From: Halanaerobium saccharolyticum
Lineage (GTDB): Bacteria > Bacillota > Halanaerobiia > Halanaerobiales > Halanaerobiaceae
Length of the DNA stretch: 64,000 nt
Assembly (NCBI RefSeq): GCF_003053565.1
Contig: NZ_QAXS01000001.1
Location: forward strand, 1-64,000
Direction of reading: 5' to 3'
Positions within the stretch are counted from its first letter, which is position 1. Every line of letters begins with the position of its first letter. Shown here in pieces: positions 34,031 through 44,100 of this stretch. The notes beneath the pieces were generated by a model that had not been told where the DNA came from, made no database searches, and saw only the letters and a list, made by a program, of their open reading frames with translations. Made by a program: the position numbers and the translations under genes.

Positions 34031-34564
34031 ATGGGTCATAAAAGAAGAGTCTGGTATCCGGAGGCAAAATATCACATAATTTGCAGAGGGAATAAAAAGC
34101 AAAATATTTTTTTAGATACTGTTGATCATCTCATATATCTGGACATAGTTAGAGAAGTAAAAGCAAGATATGATTTCTTGATTTTAACTTATTGTTTAAT
34201 GCCGAACCACATTCATCTACAAATTAGAACAAAAGATATTGAGATTTGGAGAATCATGAGGGGTATCAACTGGCGTTACGCAAGATATTTTAATGAGAGA
34301 TATTCGACTGTTGGCCATGTTTTTCAGGGTCGTTATGTTTCCAAAATTATAGAGAATAATTATTATAATCTAATTGTGAACCGCTATATCCATCTCGATC
34401 CGGTTAAAGACAAGCTGGCCTTAAACCCCAAAGATTACCGCTGGAGCAGTTTTAGGTCCTATTTAGGAGAAGAAAAAAGTGATTTCGTTGAAGAGGAAGA
34501 GATTCTAAATTATTTTGGTGGTGAAAGAAGTTTATACAATAAATTCATTATGAGATTTGTTTAA
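34031..34564 (+). CDS. REP-associated tyrosine transposase (RAYT) family protein
   Basis: A 177-residue single-strand DNA transposase of the Y1/HUH type. The N-terminus YHIICRGNKKQNIF, the HUH motif in YCLMPNHIHLQI (His60, His62), and VFQGRYVSKII, then a Tyr motif in NRYIHLDPV (Tyr119) with a YRWSSFRSYLG ending are typical of the RAYT branch rather than of IS200 TnpA. RAYTs in other bacteria act on short palindromic REP sequences. No terminal inverted repeats flank it, and dispersed repeat R9 lies 110 bases upstream. All catalytic residues look intact. Confidence 0.85.
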   Translation: MGHKRRVWYPEAKYHIICRGNKKQNIFLDTVDHLIYLDIVREVKARYDFLILTYCLMPNHIHLQIRTKDIEIWRIMRGINWRYARYFNERYSTVGHVFQGRYVSKIIENNYYNLIVNRYIHLDPVKDKLALNPKDYRWSSFRSYLGEEKSDFVEEEEILNYFGGERSLYNKFIMRFV

Positions 34565-34586
34565 GCCTTCAAACAATTTTCCAAAG

Positions 34587-34617
34587 AAAAAAGGCTATTG
34601 AAATTTAATCAATAGCC
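34587..34617 (-). terminator. terminator for the 159-residue exported protein gene
   Basis: Stem GGCTATTGA/TCAATAGCC with a 7-base loop. The minus strand continues CTTTTTTCTTTGG. It may also act weakly on the RAYT gene. Confidence 0.7.
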
Positions 34618-34668
34618 CGCTATTTTTAAAGATTTTAATAGTTTAGTTTTTGAAATAAATATTAAATT

Positions 34669-35148
34669 TTAATTACCTTTGCCGGGATTATTACCTTTTC
34701 CAGGGTTAGCGCTGTTACCTTTACCTGGGTTATTTTTATCAAGTCCTTTTCCCCTGCCCGGATGATTATCATCCATATAGTTATGAATCATGTTTGATAA
34801 TTCCTGACCGGTCCAATCTTCGTTATTTGCTTTATATTCTTTAATTCTCTGCGCAAGACCACGACCAAAGTTAGCTTCCTCGCTGTCCTCGTCATAGTCA
34901 TAATCATCTTCAAAGTCATCGTTATCTTCTTCTAATTCACCTAGAATGATTTTAATCATCCCCAGATCAATTTCACCTGAAATATCAACAATAGCGCTCA
35001 ATTCATCCTCTAAAATATTTTTCTGTTCGATTGTTAAGTCCAAGTTGTAGTCGTTTAAATCAATATAATCATCATCCTGAGCCATTAACGGGATTGATAC
35101 CGCCAGCAAGATGACTAATACTGCAGTTGTAATTATTTTTTTATTCAT
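34669..35148 (-). CDS. exported acidic protein with Gly-Lys-Gly-Asn tail, hypothetical
   Basis: A 159-residue protein. The signal peptide spans residues 1-23 (KIITTAVLVILLAVSIPLMA, cleavage after A). A middle part is acidic (DDDYIDLNDY, then EEDNDDFEDDYDYDEDSEE), and the last 30 residues repeat GKGN/PGKGN units several times. ATG at 35148 follows GGAGGTTAAATT. It probably lies in the periplasm or on the surface, where the acidic part could bind metal; this is only a guess. I do not recognise a family. Confidence 0.65.
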   Translation of the reverse strand: MNKKIITTAVLVILLAVSIPLMAQDDDYIDLNDYNLDLTIEQKNILEDELSAIVDISGEIDLGMIKIILGELEEDNDDFEDDYDYDEDSEEANFGRGLAQRIKEYKANNEDWTGQELSNMIHNYMDDNHPGRGKGLDKNNPGKGNSANPGKGNNPGKGN

Positions 35149-35357
35149 AATTTAACCTCCATTCCAAAATTATAAATCCTTGCTTATTTAAAATATAACA
35201 CTGGTTAAAGATTAAATCAAATAATCGGGCAATTTGTAATGAATTTTACTAAAATCACACTGGATTTAAATTAATCTAATTATAATGAAAATATTAAAGG
35301 ATTGATATTAATTACGAAGAATATTATATATATAGAAATATTGTGGAGGTGAGGCAG

Positions 35358-35786
35358 TTGGTTTTGGATTGGATAGGAGTTTTTCGGCTTGTATTAGCTG
35401 CTCTTCTGGCAGCATTAATTGGTTATGATAGAGAAAAACAGAATAAAGCGGCAGGTATTAGAACAAATGTTATTGTTGCTGTAATTTCGTGTGTTATTAT
35501 GATCTTATCGGTGGAAGTTGCCAAAACGGGAACTGGAGTTGGTGGAGTCGAAGGTGATCCTGCTCGTCTAGCTGCTCAGGTAGTAAGTGGAATTGGTTTT
35601 TTGGGTGCAGGTACAATTATTAAACAGGAAGATAAGGTTGAAGGATTGACAACTGCAGCCAGCCTCTGGGGAGTTGCAGGTTTAGGCCTGGCAGTAGGAT
35701 ATGGTTTATATGATATTTCTATTGCTGCAGCTTTTATTATATTTTTAAGTTTGAGGGTTGCCCCTTCTGTAAAGAAGAGAGTTTAG
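35358..35786 (+). CDS. MgtC/SapB-family membrane protein
   Basis: About 142 residues with four or five membrane helices. The family signature is LAALIGYDREKQNKAAGIRT, followed by helices ending IGFLGAGTIIKQEDKVEGLT, TAASLWGVAGLGLAVGYGLY. It lacks the long C-terminal ACT-like domain of virulence MgtC, so it is the short membrane-only form. TTG at 35358 with GGAGGT 7 bases upstream is preferred to GTG at 35343. The substrate is unknown; links with magnesium in other species are not shown here. Confidence 0.88.
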   Translation: MVLDWIGVFRLVLAALLAALIGYDREKQNKAAGIRTNVIVAVISCVIMILSVEVAKTGTGVGGVEGDPARLAAQVVSGIGFLGAGTIIKQEDKVEGLTTAASLWGVAGLGLAVGYGLYDISIAAAFIIFLSLRVAPSVKKRV

Positions 35787-35849
35787 TAAGTACTTACTAA
35801 ACCTGGTTAGTTAAAATTGTTATTATTGAAAAGAAAAGAGGGGATATCA

Positions 35850-37817
35850 TTGAAGAAAAAGTTTTTGATTTTAATTGCAATGTTAATAGTGGGAGGGCTT
35901 GTGTTATCCGCCTGTAGTAGTGGAAGCAGTCCCAGTTTAAGAGGTAAAGTATATTATAATGATTCAGATTCTATGGTATATAATGCTGAAGTTTTACTTG
36001 ATGGTCAGGTAAGAGATAGAACAGATTATTATGGAGAATTTTATATTACCGGTTTAAATGAAGATAGTTATACTTTAAGAATTAGAAAAAAAGATGCAAT
36101 AGAGGATTATGTAGATACAGTTTTTCCTGAAGTTAATGGTGATTTAGGAATAATTAGAGTTGATCCAGTTGCTGATACAACAGTAATTAATGGGCAGGTC
36201 AAAGTCAGTAATTTGACTTTATATAAGGATTCTGAACTAAGTGGATCTAGCAATGTAAAATCAGCATCTAACTTTACCCAACCTAATAAAGAAAAATTTG
36301 TACAGGATGAAATAATTGTTAAGTATGATAATTCAACTATAACCAGTGCTTCAAATTCAGTTAAAGAAGTTCAAGGTTTAAATATTGCTAAAAAAATGAA
36401 TAGAGGCAATGGTGAACTGGTTAAATTTAAGATTCCAAAAGGAAAAACAGTTGAAGAAATGATAGAATATTTTTCTCAGCAGCCGGGAATTGAATACGCT
36501 GAGCCAAATTATTATGTTTATCCGCAGGCGATTCCTAATGACGAACAATACGAAGACAATAATGGTATAATCCAATGGGGTTCAATAGCCTCCAATCTTG
36601 AAGCTGCCTGGGATGAACAAAAATACAGTAATTCTGTTACTGTAGCAGTACTTGACTCAGGCATTATTCCGGATCATGAAGATTTAGAAGGAAATATATC
36701 TGGGGGAGCAAATTTGGTTGGTGACAGTGGCGGAAATAATGATCCTAGAGATTATACTGCTGATACAGATATAAGAGACAGGACAACTCAAACAAATGGC
36801 GGCAGTCATGGAACTCATGTTGCAGGAATAATTGGAGCCCTTACAAATAACTCTACTGGAATAGCTGGGGTAAGTTGGGGAATAGACTTAATGCCAGTAA
36901 AGGTTCTTGATGATACACAAAATGGAAATACTTTTGATGTTGCAGAAGGAATATATTATGCTGTAGATAATGGTGCTGATATTTTAAATATGAGTCTTGG
37001 CGCTGACTTAGATTCAGAGGAAGTGCCTTCTCATTTAACCGAAGCTGTTGAATTTGCTGACAATAAGAATAAAATTTTAGTAGCAGCTTCAGGTAATAGT
37101 GGAATTGATTCTATATTATATCCTGCTGCTTACCCTGAAGTTATTGCAGTAGGAGCTGTAGATAGAAATAATGAGCAGGCAAGTTATTCAAATTATGGTT
37201 CGAATTTAGATTTAGTAGCACCAGGTGGAGATTTTGATGTTGATACGGGAATTTTGAGCACCTGGGGATATTATGAAGATGGGACTTTTTATACAGATGA
37301 ATATTATGAGATGGAAGGCACTTCAATGGCAACCGCATATGTTAGTGGTGCAGCTGCTTTATTATTAGAAAAAGATGTCGCACCAAGAGATATAAAAGAT
37401 CGACTTACTTCTACAGCCGTAGATTTAGGTGCAACAGGCAAAGATAACGAATATGGTTATGGTTTACTTGATGCTTATGGAGCACTTTTAAATAAAAAAA
37501 TTGCAGCACCCTATGTTTTTGCTGCAACAAAAAATAATAATGTTATTACAATAGCAAGCAATTCAACCAGGATGAATAGTGATGGAAGTTACACTCTATC
37601 TGATAGAATTATTGGTGACTATTATATGGTTTCCTGGAGAGATATAAATAATAACTTTGAAATTGATGGTGGAGACTATTTTGGAATTACAGATACAACA
37701 GAAGATTATCAACCAGGTGTGGTTTATGAGAATCAGGACATAGACATGTATTACGTAACTTCAAGTTCCAGCGCAGCTGCACTAAGCGTAGAAGGCATTG
37801 AAAAGTTAAGAGACTAA
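35850..37817 (+). CDS. lipoprotein subtilisin-family serine peptidase (S8)
   Basis: About 655 residues. TTG 35850 starts a lipoprotein signal ending LSAC with lipid Cys22, so it is membrane-anchored outside the cytoplasm. Domains in order: a carboxypeptidase-regulatory-like beta domain (residues about 25-90), a fervidolysin-like propeptide (QDEIIVKYDN to GIEYAEPNYYVYP, about 155-235), and the peptidase with the triad Asp269 (VAVLDSGI), His320 (GSHGTHVAG) and Ser492 (GTSMATAYVSGA). A small C-terminal beta region follows. Sequence is AT-rich. The next gene, 18 bases on, carries a BsuPI proteinase-inhibitor-like domain, so the two may work as a pair. Confidence 0.9.
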   Translation: MKKKFLILIAMLIVGGLVLSACSSGSSPSLRGKVYYNDSDSMVYNAEVLLDGQVRDRTDYYGEFYITGLNEDSYTLRIRKKDAIEDYVDTVFPEVNGDLGIIRVDPVADTTVINGQVKVSNLTLYKDSELSGSSNVKSASNFTQPNKEKFVQDEIIVKYDNSTITSASNSVKEVQGLNIAKKMNRGNGELVKFKIPKGKTVEEMIEYFSQQPGIEYAEPNYYVYPQAIPNDEQYEDNNGIIQWGSIASNLEAAWDEQKYSNSVTVAVLDSGIIPDHEDLEGNISGGANLVGDSGGNNDPRDYTADTDIRDRTTQTNGGSHGTHVAGIIGALTNNSTGIAGVSWGIDLMPVKVLDDTQNGNTFDVAEGIYYAVDNGADILNMSLGADLDSEEVPSHLTEAVEFADNKNKILVAASGNSGIDSILYPAAYPEVIAVGAVDRNNEQASYSNYGSNLDLVAPGGDFDVDTGILSTWGYYEDGTFYTDEYYEMEGTSMATAYVSGAAALLLEKDVAPRDIKDRLTSTAVDLGATGKDNEYGYGLLDAYGALLNKKIAAPYVFAATKNNNVITIASNSTRMNSDGSYTLSDRIIGDYYMVSWRDINNNFEIDGGDYFGITDTTEDYQPGVVYENQDIDMYYVTSSSSAAALSVEGIEKLRD

Positions 37818-37835
37818 TCAAAGGAGGAGTTTAAA

Positions 37836-38621
37836 TTGAGAAAAAATATTAAAATTTTATTTCTGGTAATAGCTATTGCTGCTTTATTTTCGATTTCAGC
37901 ATCGGCTCAGATTAAGGTAGAAAATAGAAATATAGATTTTGACCTTGTACCAGATCAAATAACTGCAGACACTTATATACCTATCGAAAAGCTGGTTGAT
38001 GCAGACTTATTTGATATCGACAGAGTCAGCAGCAATCGGTATATTGTGCTAAAAAACAATAACTATTATATTCTAGAAAACAATGAAAAATTGGTCAGAA
38101 CTAATTTAAGAAATCGGAGTCTTGAATATGCACCAGTAGTTATTAATCAGCATTTTCTGGTTCCGGTAGAATTTCTGGAAGAGTTTTTAAATTTCAATGT
38201 TCGAGTCGAGAAGGGTTTAACCATGCCGGATAGAATTGATAGAGATGATCAAAGTGAAAATGAGCTTCGCTTTAGAGTTTACCTTAATGATGATGAGTTT
38301 GAGCGTGATGAGCGGCTAAGACTTAGATTTGAAATTATGAATACTGGAAGAAATGATGTTAATCTGCGCTTCAATTCAGCTCAAAAATATAATATTTATG
38401 TAAAAAATAGATTTGGGCGAGTTCTTTACTCCTGGGCTGACAGCAAGATATTCTCTCAGGCAGTACAGAATATTGAAATTGAAGGCCGAGATTCTCTAAG
38501 ATTTGAAGAAGAAATTGACCTGGATCAGTTTAGAGAAGGCAGATATTATGTCGAAGTAGAAATAACAGCAGATAATTATCAATTTGATCCCATAGAAAAA
38601 GAATTTGAAATTGATGATTAA
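37836..38621 (+). CDS. exported BsuPI-domain protein, possible inhibitor of the neighbouring subtilase
   Basis: A 261-residue protein with a signal peptide (KILFLVIAIAALFSISASA, cleavage near residue 24). Residues about 30-130 resemble a copper-amine-oxidase N-terminal stalk domain (TYIPIEKLVDADLF, FLVPVEFLEEFL). Residues about 145-255 match BsuPI, the intracellular proteinase inhibitor of Bacillus: NELRFRVYLNDDEF, LRFEIMNTGRNDVNLRFNS, then KNRFGRVLYSWADSKIFSQ. TTG at 37836 follows AAGGAGGAG. It is 18 bases after the subtilase stop, suggesting an operon. Inhibition of that subtilase is an inference. Confidence 0.75.
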   Translation: MRKNIKILFLVIAIAALFSISASAQIKVENRNIDFDLVPDQITADTYIPIEKLVDADLFDIDRVSSNRYIVLKNNNYYILENNEKLVRTNLRNRSLEYAPVVINQHFLVPVEFLEEFLNFNVRVEKGLTMPDRIDRDDQSENELRFRVYLNDDEFERDERLRLRFEIMNTGRNDVNLRFNSAQKYNIYVKNRFGRVLYSWADSKIFSQAVQNIEIEGRDSLRFEEEIDLDQFREGRYYVEVEITADNYQFDPIEKEFEIDD

Positions 38622-38683
38622 GAATTTGTTTTAATCAATACTAAAATAAATAAATATAATTAAAAAGCTTAATTTATTAAAAA

Positions 38684-38716
38684 GGGCCTGATCATTTGAT
38701 TGGGCCTATTTTTTTG
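38684..38716 (+). terminator. terminator after the BsuPI-domain gene
   Basis: Stem GGCCTGATC/GATTGGGCC, counting two G-T pairs, short loop, then TATTTTTTTG. Confidence 0.65.
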
Positions 38717-38837
38717 CCTGAAATTAGTTAAAATAGTTTGACAATGGATAAATTAACCTGATATGATTTTAGTATATACTAAAAAAATATAGAATTAATT
38801 AAACAAAAACTAAAAGATAAGCTGGAGGGTTAAATTG

Positions 38838-40946
38838 ATGAGAGTAAAGAAGCTTTCACTGGTCATTTTTTTATTAACTATTTTCTTAGTCCTTAGTCTT
38901 GCTGTTCAGGCAGCTGATGCTGGTTTAATAGCGCATTATCAGTTTGAAGGAGATTTAACTGATGCAGAAAGTAATTTTTCTGATTTTAAGGTAACTGGTG
39001 ACAGAATTTTTAATAGTGGTGGGAAGATTAATTTTGGTCAGGGGAAAAATGGTCAGGCAGCAGTTTTTGATGGCAGTTCAGGATTGTTCTTAGCAGAAAA
39101 TCTAATTGACGATTATTCCTACAGCATTGCCTTCTGGCTGCGGGCAGATGCTATAAATCAGTTTACAACAACATTTTTTGCTGGGCTGTCTGATCAAGAA
39201 TCAGGTATTGAATCCTGGATTAGTTTTGTGCCCCAGGGTCCCAGCGGGAGAACAATGCTCTGGTCAGGAAATAACTGGTATGATGCTGATGGTAATTTTA
39301 AGATACCGGAAGATCAGTGGGTTCACCTGGCGGCCGCAGTTGATCAGGGTGAGGTCCACTTTTACATCAACGGTACAGAACATTTTAGAGGGTCTGATTT
39401 TCCTGATGTTTTTAGTGATATAGAGGCCAAATTTGCTCTGGGTGTAAACTACTGGGACAATCCCTTTGAAGGTAAAATTGACGATCTGAGAATTTATGAT
39501 CAACCTTTAACTGCAGAAGAAGTAGCGGAACTTGCTGCAGGGGCAGAAAAAATTGAAGTTAAAGCTGAGACAAAAGTAGAGCTTGATCCTCAGAGTGTTT
39601 CAGTTCATGACCCAATGATTATTAAAGAAAATGGAAGTTTTTATGTCTTTGGTTCCCACCTGGCAGCAGCGAAATCAGAGGACTTAATAGAGTGGAAGCA
39701 GATTTCTGGTGATTGGGATGCTTCCAATCCAATTATTCCTAACCCGGAAGAGGAACTGCAGGAAACGCTTGCCTGGCCTGAGCCTGATGCAGAAAGCACT
39801 TGGGCCAAAAGTCCCATCAAAATTAGGGCAAAGGATACGAATAAATATCATTTATATTTCAGTTCAGCTAACTGGGAGTCAGAGCGGTCCAATATTTCTC
39901 TCGCGGTTTCTGATAATATAGAAGGTCCATATGAGTTTGACAGGATTTTAATCAGAAAATATGAGGAAGGTCAGTACAGCCGTGAGGCCGGTGAAAACTT
40001 CAGGCATCAAAAACATCCCGGAGTAATTGACCCTCATGTTTTTTATGACAAAAATGGCAGGCTCTGGATGTTATATGGTTCTTATGCTGGCGGACTTCAC
40101 CTGCTTGAGATGGATGAAGAAACAGGCTATCCAGAAAATTACAATCCCGAGACAGGCTATTTAGAAGAAGGCTCAGGTTATGGCAAAAAGCTAGCAGGTG
40201 GAGGCCATTCTCCAATCGAAGGTGGCTATATTTTATATAATCCGGAGACTGATTATTATTATCTCTATATGTCATTTGGCACCCTGGCAGCAGATGGCGG
40301 CTATAATATCCGAGTCGCTCGCTCTAAAAATGTTGATGGTCCTTATTTAGATCCTCAGGGGACAGATCTAAGAGAATATGACAGCGGCAGCTGGGCTGAT
40401 GCGGTTAACTATGGTGCTAAATTAATCGGTAATTTTGTTTTTGAAAAATCTGAACTGGGATATTTATCACCGGGCCATAATTCAGCTTATTATGACCAGA
40501 GCAGCGGCAAAAGTTTTGTCATCTTCCACAGCCGCTATCCCGGTCAGGGAGAATATCATCAGGTCAGAGTTCATCAGACAATTTTTAATCAAAAAGGCTG
40601 GCCGGTAATTACCCCTCATGCTTATAATGGTGAGAGTCTTTCGGCAGTCAGTGGGGAGAAAATAAGCGGCAGCTATCAATTTGTAAATCACGGCCGCAAT
40701 ATTCAAAACGGCTATAAGGAGATCAATTATTCAGAAGAAATAAAACTAAATGCTGACGGCAGCATCAGTGGAGAAGTAAGAGGCAGCTGGAAGCTGATCG
40801 ATGATTATTTTGCCGAGATTACTATTGAGGGTGAAAAATATTATGGAGCATTTATCAGTCAGTTTGATAGGGGCTTAGCTAAAGAAGTAATGACCTTCAG
40901 CGCCCTTTCTGATAAAGGTGTAACTGTCTGGGGTAGTCAGTATTAA
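38838..40946 (+). CDS. secreted GH43 glycosidase with N-terminal LamG domain (arabinanase-like)
   Basis: About 702 residues. Signal peptide (KLSLVIFLLTIFLVLSLAV, cleavage after QAA). Residues about 28-225 are a LamG/concanavalin-like carbohydrate-binding domain (LIAHYQFEGDLTD, then GKIDDLRIYDQPLTAEEVAEL). Residues about 245-560 are a five-bladed GH43 domain: SVHDPMIIKENGSFYVFGSH with the base Asp, VIDPHVFYDKNGRLWMLYGS and PIEGGYILYNP with the acid Glu. The C-terminal part is a beta module found with arabinan-degrading GH43 enzymes. Endo-1,5-alpha-arabinanase is the best guess. ATG 38838 follows GGAGGG. Confidence 0.85.
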   Translation: MRVKKLSLVIFLLTIFLVLSLAVQAADAGLIAHYQFEGDLTDAESNFSDFKVTGDRIFNSGGKINFGQGKNGQAAVFDGSSGLFLAENLIDDYSYSIAFWLRADAINQFTTTFFAGLSDQESGIESWISFVPQGPSGRTMLWSGNNWYDADGNFKIPEDQWVHLAAAVDQGEVHFYINGTEHFRGSDFPDVFSDIEAKFALGVNYWDNPFEGKIDDLRIYDQPLTAEEVAELAAGAEKIEVKAETKVELDPQSVSVHDPMIIKENGSFYVFGSHLAAAKSEDLIEWKQISGDWDASNPIIPNPEEELQETLAWPEPDAESTWAKSPIKIRAKDTNKYHLYFSSANWESERSNISLAVSDNIEGPYEFDRILIRKYEEGQYSREAGENFRHQKHPGVIDPHVFYDKNGRLWMLYGSYAGGLHLLEMDEETGYPENYNPETGYLEEGSGYGKKLAGGGHSPIEGGYILYNPETDYYYLYMSFGTLAADGGYNIRVARSKNVDGPYLDPQGTDLREYDSGSWADAVNYGAKLIGNFVFEKSELGYLSPGHNSAYYDQSSGKSFVIFHSRYPGQGEYHQVRVHQTIFNQKGWPVITPHAYNGESLSAVSGEKISGSYQFVNHGRNIQNGYKEINYSEEIKLNADGSISGEVRGSWKLIDDYFAEITIEGEKYYGAFISQFDRGLAKEVMTFSALSDKGVTVWGSQY

Positions 40947-40987
40947 AATTAAAAATTAAACGTCATTGAACTCTAAAATCGCATTCG

Positions 40988-41029
40988 AAAAGAGGATTTA
41001 GTCACAATCTGGCTGAATTCTCTTTTTTT
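40988..41029 (+). terminator. terminator after the GH43 gene
   Basis: Stem AAGAGGATT/AATTCTCTT with a 17-base loop and one G-T pair, followed by TTTTTA. Confidence 0.6.
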
Positions 41030-41115
41030 ATACCCCAAAAAGCAGGAAGTAGCTAAAATTTATAGAAAACAATTACTAATAGCTAAAAATTTTAATTTTG
41101 ATGGGGTAATAATTT

Positions 41116-44100
41116 ATGTTAAAAAATAAAATCAAATTAATGGATAAATATATTATCAAGGAGGTCAGCTATCCCTTTATTCTGGGGGTTTTTATAGTTA
41201 CTGTGATCCTGATTGGTAATTACTTTTTTCAACTGACAGATTTAATAATAGTAAAAAAAGTTCCGGTACCGCTTGTGCTGCAGCTTTTAGCCTATAAAAT
41301 CCCTTCCGTAATGGTCGAAACCTTTCCGATTGCAGTATTATTTGCAACAATGACCGGGATTGGGCGGCTGAATAGAGAAAATGAGATTACAGCAATTAGA
41401 ATGGGAGGAGTCAGCATTTTTCGGCTGATAATTCCACTGCTGGTTGTCGGAATAACTGTGAGTGGGCTGACCCTGATTTTAAATGAGAAGATTGTGCCCT
41501 GGGCAAATCACCAGGCAAATAATATTATTCGCGAAACAATTTTAAAAGATGCAATGCCCGATCCGGAAGAAGAAGTCTTTTTTAAAGGTCCTCAGGGGCG
41601 TCTTTTTTATGTTGAAGAATATGACGAAAAGGCTGGGGAGCTGCGCCGGGTTGTTATTTATGAGCTGGGTCAGGACCAGTTTCCGGAGGTAATTACAGCT
41701 GAGCGGGGAATAATTGAAGAAAACCGCTGGCTTTTAAATTCAGGAATTATTCACCAGTATGATGAACAGGGACGAGTTATTTTTGAAAGTAAATTTCAGG
41801 AGATGGAGATTCAGTTGACTGATGAAATGAAAGAACTTTACGGCAGCCAGAAGTCTTCATCAGAGATGAGCAGAGAAGAACTCGGCAAAAGAATTGCTCT
41901 ATTCAAAAAAAGCGGGATTAATGTGGATTCCTTGATGGTTGACTATCATTTGAAACTCGCCGAGCCGCTGACAGCTCTCCTTTTTGTGCTGATTAGTGTT
42001 CCCTTAAGCTTGAGTGGTAAGGAAAGCAGAACTTTAAATTTGATTTTTACAATCGTCATTGTCTTTTTATACTATGTAATTTTATCCTTCAGCCGCTCTT
42101 TTGGCAAAAATTATATTCTGCCACCACTGGTTGCTGCCTGGCTGCCCAATCTGATATTTCTGCTTCTGGGAGTTGCACTGCTTTTCTGGCGTGATTCCTG
42201 GCAAAAAATAATCAATAAGATCTTTAAAATCCTGGGGATTTCTACGGCGGTTTTCCTGCTGGTTTTAAGTCTGAACACAGCCGGAAGTGCGGAAGAATTT
42301 AGAGTCAATGCAGATTATTTAGACTATGATCAGAGCAGTGGCTTTATTAAAATTAGAGGTAATATCGATGGTAATTATGGTCAGTATTATTTAAAATCAG
42401 AAGATATAAAGATTGAGCTTGCCGACGGCAGCCAGCGCAGTCTGGAGAGTGCCGAAAATATTGAGCTTTTACCCGGAGCAATTTCGGGCTGTGATTTTGA
42501 CAGTCCCCACTATTATTTTGATGCAGAAAGAGTTGTCATTAAACCGGAAGAATATATTAAGATGTATAATATAGTTTTTAAAGAACTAAACGGCAGGCTG
42601 CCGCTTTTATACTGGCCCTATCTTTACATCTCATTGAAAGAAGAAAACAGCAATTTTGTCCCTTCCTTTGGCTACCATCAGCAGCGGGGCTGGTTTATCA
42701 AGACCAAATACTTTTACAACAACCGCTTTGACCTCCCCGGTAACTTTTATCTGGACCACTACACTATTTCAGGTTCAGCAGGGGGAATTAAACAGTACTT
42801 TCTCAACAGCAGCCGGCAGGAAGCCTATCTTTATTACTATACTCAGCAGAATAAAACTGATCTTCCCGGCCTTTTCAACTGGGAAGCAGAATTATATCAT
42901 GAGGCCGATCTCGGCAGCTGGGAGGAAGAATTGTCCTATTTTTATCAGGATTATGATGACAGAATTGAAATCGAGACTGGACTTGATTTTTACTACAACA
43001 AACAGAGTCGGCGCAGCAGAATAAATTTTGATTATGAAGAAGAGGATTATTTTGAGCAGAACAGCCGGGATCAAAAAGATTACGGGCTTGATTTCTATTT
43101 TTATGACCGCTTTTTCGACAGTCTGACAGCCAGAGTTAATTATGACCGCGATTATATCAGGGATCCTGATGATGGTCTGGAGCGGGAAATCAATAGAGAC
43201 CTTGACCTGCGCTATAATCCAGGCGGAGGCTGGCGCAGTCGGCTTAACTATTATGATGGTGAGAGGGAAAGTCCTACAGACCCTTTAAAAAGCAGACAGG
43301 GAGGGGAATTTTCAATCTCCAAAAGAAGCGGTTATTATGATTTCACTTTTTTACTGGAGCAGTATTCTCCCCGCCTGACAGAAGATGACCAGGTTAACTT
43401 TTCCCGACTGCCGGAGCTTTCTCTCGACTATAATCCACCGGGGGCTTTTTCCTACCTCGGTCAGCTGGGGCGTTATTACGAAGATGCCAGTGGAGTAGAA
43501 GGTTACCGGATTCGCGGGGAAGCAGAATACAGTGACTCTTTTTCCCTGCCTTTAAATAGTTATCTGAGAGTCAGCCAGGAATTCAGCAGCAGTGCCTATC
43601 AGATTGAAGGCAGAGAATATGACCGAATTCCCAACCAGCAGCATTCTGAAACCGGCCTGCGGCTGAGGACAAATTTAGGCCGCAGCTTAACTCTGCGCAA
43701 TAACTATACATATCGAGAGCAGTGGGGCTATACCCCCTTTGAATTTGATGAGGTGGAAAGAAAAAATGAGCTTGAAAATGAGCTTAATTATCAAATTTCT
43801 CCCTATCTAGATTTTGACCTGGAAGGCGGTTATGACTTTCTTGATTATCAGTATCTGCCGCTGGAAGCATATCTGGACTTAAACCCGACCGAAAATTGGG
43901 AGCTTAAGCTTGGAACTCGTTATGACTTGAATAATATGCTTTTTGATGATCAACTAATTTTCAGCAGTACTTATGAGAGCGAGCGCTGGGAGCACCGGCT
44001 GGGGCTTGAATATGACCTCAATTCCTCCCGGCTTGAAGAAATTGACAATCAGCTGATTTATGAGCTGGAAGGAGACTGGGGCTGGTATCTGGAGAGTAAT

